A stretch of DNA of 64,000 bases, from contig JACKKN010000008.1 of NCBI GenBank assembly GCA_024236415.1, positions 128,339-192,338 on the forward strand, in the 5' to 3' direction. The notes under the pieces are model-generated. The model was given only the letters and a program-made list of their open reading frames with translations, was not told the origin of the DNA and did not search any database. The DNA comes from Hyphomicrobiales bacterium (lineage in GTDB: Bacteria > Pseudomonadota > Alphaproteobacteria > Rhodospirillales > JACKKN01). The translations under genes were made by a program, and so were the position numbers. Positions 57,041 to 64,000 of the stretch are shown here, piece by piece; position 1 is the stretch's first letter; the number at the start of each line of letters is the position of its first letter.

Positions 57041-57809
57041 CCGGCCCCTGGCCCAGTGCCGGGTGCTGCTGTCCAACGACGACGGCATCCACGCCCCGGG
57101 CCTGGCCATGCTGGAAAAGGTGGTGCGCGGACTGGCGCGCGAGGTCTGGGTGGTGGCGCCCGAAACCGAACAGAGCGCCGCCAGCCATTCCCTGACCCTG
57201 CGCCGGCCCCTGCGCATCCGCCACCTGGAGGGGCGGCGCTACGCCGTCGACGGCACGCCCACGGATTCGATCCTGATGGCGGTCAAGCAGGTCATGAAGG
57301 ACCAGCTTCCCGACCTGGTCATCTCGGGGGTCAACCGCGGCGGCAACCTGGGCGAGGACGTGACCTATTCCGGCACCATCGCCGCGGCCATGGAGGGGAC
57401 CCTGCTGGGCATCCCGTCCATCGCCACCAGCCAGGTCACCGACGACCGCACCCGCACCCCCTGGTCGGTGGCCGAGCACTGGCTGCCCGAGGTGCTGACC
57501 CGCCTGGTGGCCATGCCGTGGCCGCCGGGGGTGCTGATGAACGTGAACTTCCCCGACACGGCGGCGGCCAAGGTCACCGGCATCGAGGCCTGCCGCCAGG
57601 GCCGGCGCAAGCTGGGCGGCGAGCTGGTGCAGGGCATCGACCCGCGCGGCCAGCCCTACTACTGGTTCGGCGGCTACCGCCACGAGAAGAGCTTCCCCAA
57701 GGGCACCGACCTGGAGGCCATCCGCCAGGGGGCCATCTCGGTGACGCCGCTGAGCGTCGGCATGACCCACCGCGGCGGCCTCCGGACCCTGCGCGAGGCG
57801 CTGTCGTGA
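57027..57809 (+). CDS. surE: 5'/3'-nucleotidase SurE
   Basis: 260 aa from GTG. The metal site is LLSNDDGIHAPGL; DGTPTDSILMA and SGVNRGGNLGEDVTYSGTIA are conserved. Survival protein that hydrolyses nucleoside monophosphates. Followed by pcm with a 4-bp overlap, the usual surE-pcm-nlpD order. Confidence 0.96.
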   Translation: MTVLDRPLAQCRVLLSNDDGIHAPGLAMLEKVVRGLAREVWVVAPETEQSAASHSLTLRRPLRIRHLEGRRYAVDGTPTDSILMAVKQVMKDQLPDLVISGVNRGGNLGEDVTYSGTIAAAMEGTLLGIPSIATSQVTDDRTRTPWSVAEHWLPEVLTRLVAMPWPPGVLMNVNFPDTAAAKVTGIEACRQGRRKLGGELVQGIDPRGQPYYWFGGYRHEKSFPKGTDLEAIRQGAISVTPLSVGMTHRGGLRTLREALS

Positions 57810-58441
57810 ACCAGCCCCCGTCGCGCAAGATCCGGCTGTTGCTGGAATTGCGGCGGAAGGGCATCACCGACACCCGGGTCCTGGCGGCCATCGAGCGGGT
57901 GCCGCGCCAGGAGTTCATTCCCGAGCAGTTCCACGACCAGGCCTACATGGACCGCACCCTGCCCATCGGCCACCACCAGACCATCAGCGCGCCCAGCGTG
58001 GTGGCGCGCATGAGCGAGGCCCTGTGCGTCGGCGAGCGCATGAAGGTGCTGGAGATCGGCACCGGGTCCGGCTACCAGGCGGCGATCCTGGCCGGCCTGT
58101 GCCGGCGCCTGTACACCATCGAGCGCCACAAGCCCCTGCTGGAGGTCGCCGAGCGGCGCTTCGCCGCCCTGCGCCTGACCAACATCACCGCCATCGCCGG
58201 CGACGGCTACGCCGGCTGGCCCGAACAGGCCCCCTTCGACCGCATCATCATCACCGCCGCCGCGCCCCAGGTGCCCGTGGTCCTGGTCGGGCAGTTGGCG
58301 GTGGGCGGAATCCTGGTCGCCCCCATCGGCGACGAGGGGGCCGAGCAGCGCCTGGTGCGGGTGCGCCGCACCGACGACGGCGGCGAGGCCGAGGACCTGG
58401 GCCCGGTGCGCTTCGTGCCCATGGTGCCGGGCCTGGCCTGA
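57806..58441 (+). CDS. pcm: Protein-L-isoaspartate O-methyltransferase
   Basis: 211 aa from GTG. VPRQEFIPEQFHDQAYMD, the family loop TLPIGHHQTISAPSVVARM, and SAM motif I VLEIGTGSGYQAAILAGL are present. It repairs isoaspartyl residues. The classical next gene, nlpD, is separated from it by a hemerythrin gene here. Confidence 0.96.
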   Translation: MNQPPSRKIRLLLELRRKGITDTRVLAAIERVPRQEFIPEQFHDQAYMDRTLPIGHHQTISAPSVVARMSEALCVGERMKVLEIGTGSGYQAAILAGLCRRLYTIERHKPLLEVAERRFAALRLTNITAIAGDGYAGWPEQAPFDRIIITAAAPQVPVVLVGQLAVGGILVAPIGDEGAEQRLVRVRRTDDGGEAEDLGPVRFVPMVPGLA

Positions 58442-58501
58442 CCCGGCCCGTCCCGGCCCGACCCGACCCGTCCCGCCCCGCCCCGCCCCGCCCCGACCCG
58501 A
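58442..58501. repeat. Twelve tandem CCCGN pentanucleotides
   Basis: Twelve consecutive copies of CCCG plus a variable base start directly after the pcm stop and are followed by CGCGTCCCC and a G8 run. It may act as a pause or terminator-like element or be a length-variable simple repeat. Confidence 0.85.
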
Positions 58502-58630
58502 CGCGTCCCCGGGGGGGGCTGGCCGTTTGCTAAGCTTTTTTTGGTATTTTGCCCCTAGACTCCGCCCAGGGACGAACCGATTTCTACGAAACGGTCCGCA
58601 ACCAATTGACAAGAAAAGGAATCGCGGCAG

Positions 58631-59107
58631 ATGGCGATCGAATGGCGGGAACAACTGTCCATCGACAACGGCGTGATCGACGCCGACCACCGTCACCTGA
58701 TCGATATCGTCAACCGGTTCGAGGCCCTGTCGGAATCCTTCGATGACGTGTCCCAGGCCCTGGAAATCCTCATGTCCATGCGCCTGTACACCAAGATCCA
58801 TTTCGAGCGCGAGGAGCACCTGCAGCGGGTCAGCGGCTACCGCTTCGCCGACGCCCACCGGCGCGAGCACGCCGACCTGATCCGCCAGCTTGAAACGGTG
58901 GTGGCGCGGGCCCAGGACTGCGACCTGCGCGACCTGCCGCGCCTGTCCCGCGAAACGGCGCTGCTGCTGCGCGACTGGCTGGTGGGGCACATCATCAAGT
59001 CGGACCTGCGCATGAAGCCCTACGTCGCCGCCATGGACGAGACGGCCAAGGGCATGACCCGCCTGGACAAGGTGGACACCGGGGCCATGGAGATCGACTG
59101 GTCGTGA
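58631..59107 (+). CDS. Bacteriohemerythrin
   Basis: 158 aa, one hemerythrin domain. Ligands: H20 in DADHRHLID, HFEREEH (His, Glu), HRREH (two His), and HIIKSD (His, Asp). It binds O2 at a non-heme diiron centre for storage or sensing. AAGGA stands upstream of the ATG. It lies between pcm and the nlpD-like gene and overlaps the latter by 4 bp, so it has joined this operon. Confidence 0.95.
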   Translation: MAIEWREQLSIDNGVIDADHRHLIDIVNRFEALSESFDDVSQALEILMSMRLYTKIHFEREEHLQRVSGYRFADAHRREHADLIRQLETVVARAQDCDLRDLPRLSRETALLLRDWLVGHIIKSDLRMKPYVAAMDETAKGMTRLDKVDTGAMEIDWS

Positions 59108-60148
59108 CCATCCGACGCCCGGCAGGACGCGCCGCCGGCGCCCGTTGCGTTCCGCGCTGGAGCGGGCTGATGCCCCTTGTGCTGCTGGTCCTGTCGGCCT
59201 GCGGCAACGTGGGGGTCGATGGCTATGGCGCGCCCGAGCCGCGGCGCGGCACCGGCGGCCCGCCGGCGCCCCGGGCGGCCCCGTCCCAGGGCGTCACGGT
59301 CGAGCCCCTGGGCGGGTCGGACCCGGCCTTCGTCAACGCCACCGCGGTGATCGTCGGCCGCGGCGACTCGGTCTATGCCCTGGCGCGGCGGCATCGGGTG
59401 TCGGCCCGGGCCATCATCGAGGCCAACAACCTGCGTCCGCCCTATCACCTGATCATCGGCCAGCGCATCATCCTGCCCCGCGACCGGGTGCACGTGGTGG
59501 CGCGGGGCGAGAGCCTGTACGGCGTCTCGCGCCGCTACGACGTCAGCACCTATGCCATCGCCCGGGCCAACGACCTGCGCCCGCCCTACGGCCTGGACCC
59601 GGGGCAGCGCCTGCGCATCCCCGCCGCCGGCACCGACGCCGCCGCCGGCCCCGGCGCGGCCTCGGCGCCGGTGACCGCGGCGCTGGACCCGCCGGCGCGG
59701 GCCCGGGCCGCCGGGCCCCAAGCAGCCCAGCGAGGCCCGGCGCCTGCCGGCCCCGGCGCCGCGGCGCGGCTTCATCTGGCCGCTGCAGGGCCAGGTGATC
59801 TCGGACTTCGGGACCAAGGCCCGGGGCCTGCAGAACGACGGCATCAACATCGCCGCGCCGCGCGGCACGCCGGTGCGGGTGGCCGAGAACGGGGTCGTCG
59901 CCTATGCCGGCAACGAGCTGCGCGGGTTTGGCAACCTGCTGCTGGTCAAGCATTCCGACGGCTGGGTCACGGCCTATGCCCACAACGACGTGCTGCTGGT
60001 CAAGCGCGGGCAGCGGGTGACCCGCGGCCAGGTCATCTCCAAGGTGGGAAAAAGCGGCGCCGTGACCGAGCCGCAACTGCATTTCGAGCTGCGCCGCAAC
60101 AACAAGGCCGTGGACCCGACCCGCTACCTGCGCCGCGGCGAGGTATGA
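59104..60148 (+). pseudogene. nlpD: NlpD-like LysM/M23 lipoprotein interrupted by a frameshift
   Basis: A lipoprotein (lipobox LVLSACG) with two LysM repeats (VGRGDSVYALARRHRVSARA and VARGESLYGVSRRYDVSTYA) reads in frame from GTG 59104 to about 59700. The M23/LytM domain (FIWPLQGQVISDFGTKARG to PQLHFELRRNNKAVDPTRYL) reads from there to 60148 in the next frame. One base change in the Pro/Ala linker between about 59675 and 59783 would join them. M23 metal ligands are degenerate (NDGIN for HxGxD, QLHF for HLHF), as in amidase activators of the NlpD/EnvC type. Real mutation or sequencing error is undecided. Confidence 0.8.
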
Positions 60149-60161
60149 GCGGACAGGCGGG

Positions 60162-60254
60162 ATGACGGCCGTGTTCACCCTGGTCCGGTTGTGGGTGCTC
60201 GCCGCCGTCCTCGCCGAGGCGGGGGTGCTGCGCGCCGGCCTGGCGGCGGAGTAG
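60162..60254 (+). CDS. Candidate 30-residue hydrophobic peptide
   Basis: ATG at 60162 to TAG at 60252-60254 with GGCGG ahead of it. The peptide (MTAVFTLVRLWVLAAVLAEA and a short tail) would span the membrane once. It is short enough to occur by chance in this GC-rich sequence, so coding is uncertain. Confidence 0.3.
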   Translation: MTAVFTLVRLWVLAAVLAEAGVLRAGLAAE

Positions 60255-60257
60255 CGG

Positions 60258-60533
60258 CTATTCGGTCTCGCCGACGATGCGGTCCAGGTCGTTGCGGCGC
60301 CAGTGGCGTTCCGAGGTGCCCGACCGCTCGCCGGTGACGCGGCGGAACAGGCGCCGGTCGGCCAGGGCGGATTCGGCCAGCATGATGGTGCGCCGCCGCG
60401 GCCGGTGGCAGGTCAGGTAGAAATGCGGCGGCAGGCCGGGCATGTCCACCGGGTGGTCCACCACCCAGACGGTGGCGGGGTCCTCGGCCTTGACGAACTG
60501 GTCGCCCGGCGCGACCTTCTGCTTTCTGACCAA
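60258..60533 (-). CDS. Small basic protein of unknown function
   Basis: 91 aa from a TTG at 60533, chosen because GGAGA sits 6 bases before it. The sequence is compact: KVAPGDQFVKAEDPATVWVV, then MPGLPPHFYLTCHRPRRRTI and a basic tail. No family recognised; no membrane helix or signal. Confidence 0.6.
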   Translation of the reverse strand: MVRKQKVAPGDQFVKAEDPATVWVVDHPVDMPGLPPHFYLTCHRPRRRTIMLAESALADRRLFRRVTGERSGTSERHWRRNDLDRIVGETE

Positions 60534-60622
60534 CGGGGGTCTCCAGTGGCTGGCGGTTTCGGCGGCGTCGGGGGCCCGCCCGCGGCGAACCGTCAAATCC
60601 GTTGTATTTGAGGATGATGGCG

Positions 60623-60642
60623 AAAAAAGGGCGCTTTGCCCT
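60623..60642 (-). terminator. Rho-independent terminator of hspQ
   Basis: On the minus strand AGGGC and GCCCT pair around AAAGC and are followed by TTTTT, 43 bp after the hspQ stop. Confidence 0.8.
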
Positions 60643-60684
60643 GGGTTCCCGGGGGCCTGCCCGGGGTCTTGGCGGCGGCCCGTC

Positions 60685-61014
60685 CTAGTTGGTCTGGGCG
60701 TTGACCAGCACGTACTTGCCGTCCTTGAGGCCCGAAAAGATGCTGGACACGTCGGGGTGCGACACCGGCTCGCCCGACTCGTCGGGCAGCAGGTTCTGCT
60801 CCGAGACGTAGGCCTCGTAGGTGGTCTCGGCGTTCTCGGCCAGCAGGTGGTAGTAGGGCTGGTCCTTGGCCGGACGCACGTCCTCGGGGATGGACAGCCA
60901 CCACTCCTCGGTGTTCGCGAACACGGGGTCGACGTCGAAGACGACCCCGCGGAACGGGTAGAAGCGATGGCGGACGATATCGCCGATCCCGTATTTGGCC
61001 ATTCTGAACGGCAT
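60685..61014 (-). CDS. hspQ: Heat shock protein HspQ
   Basis: 109 aa. YGIGDIVRHRFYPFRGVVFD, VFANTEEWWLSIPEDVRPAK and PYYHLLAENAETTYEAYVSE, then QNLLPDES are hallmark sequence. HspQ specifies or enhances Lon-type proteolysis. ATG at 61014 follows AGGA; a second ATG lies at 61002. Confidence 0.95.
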   Translation of the reverse strand: MPFRMAKYGIGDIVRHRFYPFRGVVFDVDPVFANTEEWWLSIPEDVRPAKDQPYYHLLAENAETTYEAYVSEQNLLPDESGEPVSHPDVSSIFSGLKDGKYVLVNAQTN

Positions 61015-61153
61015 GGTCTGCTGTCCTGGTACCGGTTGCGCGCCTGTTACCCGCGGCGCTTGTGCCCCTAATTTGGAGCAGTCGGGGCGTCGGCACAAGC
61101 CCCCGGCCCCGATTCCCGCAATTTCCTGTGCACTTCCGCCGCCGCCGCTGGTA

Positions 61154-61169
61154 CCCTGGGAACCCAGGG
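61154..61169. promoter_or_regulatory. Inverted repeat ahead of the TerB-like gene
   Basis: CCCTGGGAACCCAGGG: 7-bp arms around AA, 12 bp upstream of the start. It overlaps the ribosome-binding region and could hold back translation or act as an operator. Confidence 0.4.
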
Positions 61170-61181
61170 AGGCAACGAGAA

Positions 61182-61655
61182 ATGGGCTTCATCGTCGAGC
61201 TGATCGACCAGTTGCAGGAGGGCCTGGAGCGGCACAAGAACCGGCCGCTGCTGCGCGCCACCATGGCCGCCTGCGCCCTGATCGCCGTGGCCGACCGCGA
61301 GGTCTCGTTCAGCGAACGGGTGCGCGTGGACCAGATCCTGGAAACGCTTGAAAAGCTGCGCGTTTTCGACCCGCACGAAGGGGTCAACCTGTTCAACGCC
61401 TTCTCCGACGCCATCCTCAAGTCGCCCAAGAAGGGGCGCGCGCTGGCCCTGGCCGAGATCTCGCCCATGGCCGAGGACCCCGAGACCGCGCGCCTGCTGG
61501 TCCGCGTCTGCCTGGCGGTCAGCGCCGCCGACCCGGGCGACCACCTGGTGGACCAGATCGAGATCGTCAGCCTGTGCGGGGTCATCGGCGTCGATCCCAG
61601 GAACCTGGGCCTCTATCCGGACACGGGGATCGAGTCCGTCACCGCCGACACCTGA
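61182..61655 (+). CDS. TerB-family protein
   Basis: 157 aa, all-alpha TerB domain. ALIAVADREVSFSERVRVDQI, then EISPMAEDPETARLLVRVCL and the acidic Asp-containing repeats are the family's metal-binding pattern. Tellurite resistance is unlikely because no ter operon is nearby. GGGAGG precedes the ATG. Confidence 0.85.
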   Translation: MGFIVELIDQLQEGLERHKNRPLLRATMAACALIAVADREVSFSERVRVDQILETLEKLRVFDPHEGVNLFNAFSDAILKSPKKGRALALAEISPMAEDPETARLLVRVCLAVSAADPGDHLVDQIEIVSLCGVIGVDPRNLGLYPDTGIESVTADT

Positions 61656-61667
61656 GGATTCCCGCCC

Positions 61668-62276
61668 ATGGGCCCCATCTACCTCGTCCGCCACGGCGAG
61701 ACCGTGTGGAACCGCGTCGGCCGCCACCAGGGCCACGGGGATTCGCCCCTCAGCCTGCGCGGCATCGGCCAGGTCCGGGCCGTGGCGGCGCTGCTGGGCG
61801 GCCTGCTGGACGGCGGGCGGCGGGCCGGCCTGCGGGTCCAGTGCAGCCCGCTATTCCGGGCCCGCCAGACCTGCGCCATCCTGTGCGACAGCCTGGGCCT
61901 GGACTACGAGGCGGTGGCATTCGACGACCGCCTGAAGGAGCGCGCCTACGGCCACTGGGAGGGGCTGACCCACGGCCAGATCATGGCCGCCCACGGTGAC
62001 GAGTGGGCGGCCCGGGCGGCCGACCCGTGGCACCACGCCGCCCGCGGCGGCGAGACCAACTTCGATGTCGCGGCCCGGGTGCGCGCCTGGCTGGACGACC
62101 AGCACGGCGCCGGCCCGGTGCTGGCCGTGGCGCACGGTTCCATGGGCAAGGTCCTGCGCGGCGTCTACGCCGGCCTGGACGCCGCCGCCATCGCCGCCCT
62201 GGACGAGCCCCACACCACCGTCTATCGCCTGGAAGGGGGCGGGGTTACGGCCTTCGACGCGGCCGAAGAACCCTAG
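61668..62276 (+). CDS. Histidine phosphatase-family protein
   Basis: 202 aa. The catalytic RHG motif is YLVRHGETVWNRVG; SPLSLRGIGQV and SPLFRARQTC follow, and the second His is in VAHGSMGKVLRG. It is a phosphoglycerate-mutase-fold phosphatase whose substrate is unknown. It is 12 bp after the TerB-like gene, probably co-transcribed. Confidence 0.93.
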   Translation: MGPIYLVRHGETVWNRVGRHQGHGDSPLSLRGIGQVRAVAALLGGLLDGGRRAGLRVQCSPLFRARQTCAILCDSLGLDYEAVAFDDRLKERAYGHWEGLTHGQIMAAHGDEWAARAADPWHHAARGGETNFDVAARVRAWLDDQHGAGPVLAVAHGSMGKVLRGVYAGLDAAAIAALDEPHTTVYRLEGGGVTAFDAAEEP

Positions 62277-62291
62277 GAATCCGCGGCTCCG

Positions 62292-62307
62292 GCCTCTATA
62301 TAGAGGC
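62292..62307. promoter_or_regulatory. Perfect 16-bp palindrome upstream of ilvD
   Basis: GCCTCTATATAGAGGC is fully self-complementary and contains a TATATA core, 31 bp before the ilvD start. It could be an operator that overlaps the ilvD promoter. No T run follows, so it is not a terminator. Confidence 0.5.
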
Positions 62308-62337
62308 GGCAAGAACCAATCCTTGGGAGGCCCGACC

Positions 62338-64000
62338 ATGCCCGCATACCGTTCCCGTACCTCGACCCACGGCCGCAACATGGCTGGCGCCCGCGGCCTG
62401 TGGCGCGCCACCGGCATGACCGACGGGGACTTCGGCAAGCCCATCATCGCCATCGCCAACTCGTTCACCCAGTTCGTGCCCGGCCACGTGCACCTGAAGG
62501 ACCTGGGCCAGATGGTGGCGCGCGAGGTCGAGGCCGCCGGGGCGGTGGCCAAGGAGTTCAATACCATCGCCGTGGACGACGGCATCGCCATGGGCCACGA
62601 CGGCATGTTGTACAGCCTGCCGTCGCGCGAGCTGATCGCGGACTCGGTCGAATACATGGTCAACGCCCACTGCGCCGACGCCCTGGTCTGCATCTCCAAC
62701 TGCGACAAGATCACGCCCGGCATGCTGATGGCGTCGCTGCGCCTGAACATCCCCACCGTGTTCGTCTCGGGCGGGCCCATGGAGGCGGGCAAGGTGATCC
62801 ACCGCGGCGCCGAGCGGTCCATCGACCTGGTGGACGCCATGATCGACGCCGCCAACCCCGACGTCACCGACGAGGAGGTGGAGACCATCGAGCGCAGCGC
62901 CTGCCCCACCTGCGGCTCGTGCTCGGGCATGTTCACGGCCAATTCCATGAACTGCCTGGCCGAGGCCATCGGCCTGGCCCTGCCCGGCAACGGCAGCATG
63001 CTGGCCACCCACGGCGACCGCCGCGACCTGTTCCTGCGCGCCGCGCGCCAGGTGGTGGACCTGTGCCGGCGCTATTACGAGCAGGACGACGAGTCCGTCC
63101 TGCCGCGGTCCATCGCCAGCTTCGACGGGTTCGAGAACGCCATGACCGTGGACATCGCCATGGGCGGGTCCACCAACACCGTGCTGCACCTGCTGGCCAT
63201 GGCCCAGGAGGCCGGGGTCGACTTCACCATGAAAGACATGGACCGCCTGTCGCGCCGGGTGCCGCACCTGTGCAAGGTGGCGCCCTCGACCCCCGACTTC
63301 CACATGGAGGACGTGCACCGCGCCGGCGGCATCATGGCCATCCTGGGCGAGCTGGAGCGCGGCGGCCTGATCCACCGCGCCGTGCCCACGGTGCACGAGG
63401 CCACCATCGGCGACGCCATCGACAAGTGGGACGTGCGCCGCGCCAACGACGAGGCGGTGCACAAGTTCTACATGGCCGCCCCCGGCGGCGTGGCGACCAC
63501 GGAAGCCTTCAGCCAGTCCAAGCGCTACAACGCGCTGGATCTGGACCGCGAGGCCGGCTGCGTGCGCGACCTGGACCACGCCTATTCGTCCGAGGGCGGG
63601 CTGGCCGTGCTGTACGGCAACCTGGCCGAAAACGGCTGCGTGGTGAAGACCGCCGGGGTCGAGGAATCCCTGTACCGGTTCCAGGGCAAGGCCAACATCT
63701 GCGAGAGCCAGGACGAGGCCATCGCCAAGATCCTGGGCGGCGAGGTCCAGGCCGGCGAGGTGGTGGTGATCCGCTACGAGGGGCCCAAGGGCGGCCCCGG
63801 CATGCAGGAGATGCTGTACCCCACCAGCTATTTGAAATCCATGGGCCTGGGCAAGGCCTGCGCCCTGGTCACCGACGGCCGCTTCTCGGGCGGCACGGCG
63901 GGCCTGTGCATCGGCCACGCCTCGCCCGAGGCCGCCGAGGGCGGCAACATCGCCCTGGTCGAGGCCGGCGACACCATCGAGATCGACATCCCGGCCCGGG
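62338..64000 (+). CDS. ilvD: Dihydroxy-acid dehydratase, truncated by the window edge
   Basis: The first 554 codons of a protein of about 610 aa. It dehydrates dihydroxy-isovalerate and dihydroxy-methylvalerate in branched-chain amino-acid synthesis. The Fe-S cysteines are in CISNCDKITPGM and CPTCGSCSGMF; FVSGGPMEAGK and GGSTNTVLHLLA are conserved. GGGAGG precedes the ATG. The missing part is to the right of the window. Confidence 0.97.
   Translation, partial: MPAYRSRTSTHGRNMAGARGLWRATGMTDGDFGKPIIAIANSFTQFVPGHVHLKDLGQMVAREVEAAGAVAKEFNTIAVDDGIAMGHDGMLYSLPSRELIADSVEYMVNAHCADALVCISNCDKITPGMLMASLRLNIPTVFVSGGPMEAGKVIHRGAERSIDLVDAMIDAANPDVTDEEVETIERSACPTCGSCSGMFTANSMNCLAEAIGLALPGNGSMLATHGDRRDLFLRAARQVVDLCRRYYEQDDESVLPRSIASFDGFENAMTVDIAMGGSTNTVLHLLAMAQEAGVDFTMKDMDRLSRRVPHLCKVAPSTPDFHMEDVHRAGGIMAILGELERGGLIHRAVPTVHEATIGDAIDKWDVRRANDEAVHKFYMAAPGGVATTEAFSQSKRYNALDLDREAGCVRDLDHAYSSEGGLAVLYGNLAENGCVVKTAGVEESLYRFQGKANICESQDEAIAKILGGEVQAGEVVVIRYEGPKGGPGMQEMLYPTSYLKSMGLGKACALVTDGRFSGGTAGLCIGHASPEAAEGGNIALVEAGDTIEIDIPAR

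Noticed and set aside
58442..58501. CRISPR or insertion-sequence end
   Set aside because: It is a simple pentanucleotide repeat with no terminal inverted repeat or spacer.
61182..61655. Tellurite-resistance gene
   Set aside because: The TerB domain occurs in many proteins and no terZABCDE genes are nearby.

Overview
The window is high-GC DNA (G/C at most third codon positions) from an alphaproteobacterium, most like the Rhodospirillales and their relatives. This is inferred from gene order: dgt-argS-SPOR-nagZ-S2P-scpA-scpB-tatABC-serS-surE-pcm-nlpD run in one direction with ATGA/GTGA overlaps, erpA is divergent from dgt, and hspQ and ilvD follow. No rRNA, tRNA, CRISPR array or insertion sequence was found.

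Layout. 1-5.4 kb: a Bug/TctC-type solute-binding protein divergent from an IclR regulator, then a metallo-beta-lactamase-fold hydrolase, a 3-hydroxyisobutyrate-dehydrogenase-like enzyme, a methyltransferase and an enoyl-CoA hydratase; this looks like a small catabolic cluster. 5.5-7.6 kb: a small AT-richer island bounded by a partial duplication of the 3' end of guaA. It carries a toxin-antitoxin pair (DUF1778-type antitoxin and GNAT toxin) and an unrecognised cysteine-containing protein, but no integrase. 7.5-14 kb: guaA followed by small accessory genes (GNAT, CTERM-like surface protein, VOC protein, flavodoxin-like reductase, ParB-N protein, rhodanese). 13-16.7 kb: a signalling module of OmpA lipoprotein and FecR protein divergent from a CHASE2-PAS-PP2C phosphatase. 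16.7-24.8 kb: AraC/MFS pair, an isolated Flp pilin, and a peptide-type binding protein / amidohydrolase / CobW GTPase set next to an XRE-cupin regulator. 24.8-31.5 kb: MscS channel, two-subunit CoA-transferase plus a CaiB-type CoA-transferase, a very small transcription unit, a MoxR ATPase and a GT2-GtrA glycosyltransferase. 31.5-38 kb: FAH-family hydrolase, ferritin-like diiron protein divergent from a SARP-hydrolase fusion, and a GntR regulator overlapping a two-domain metallophosphoesterase. 38-46 kb: membrane and envelope genes of unknown role, a degenerate FtsH-peptidase-like protein, xthA, and two tandem HEAT-like lipoproteins. 46-64 kb: the conserved housekeeping run, ending in a truncated ilvD.

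The clearest non-ordinary features are the guaA-associated island, the micro transcription unit at 29.22-29.41 kb, the M41-like protein that lacks the first zinc-ligand histidine, the tandem HEAT-like lipoproteins, the metallophosphoesterase with a large unassigned C-terminal half, and an nlpD-like gene that carries a frameshift.

All assignments come from reading the sequence and recognising motifs. No database search was run, so family names rest on motifs and context.
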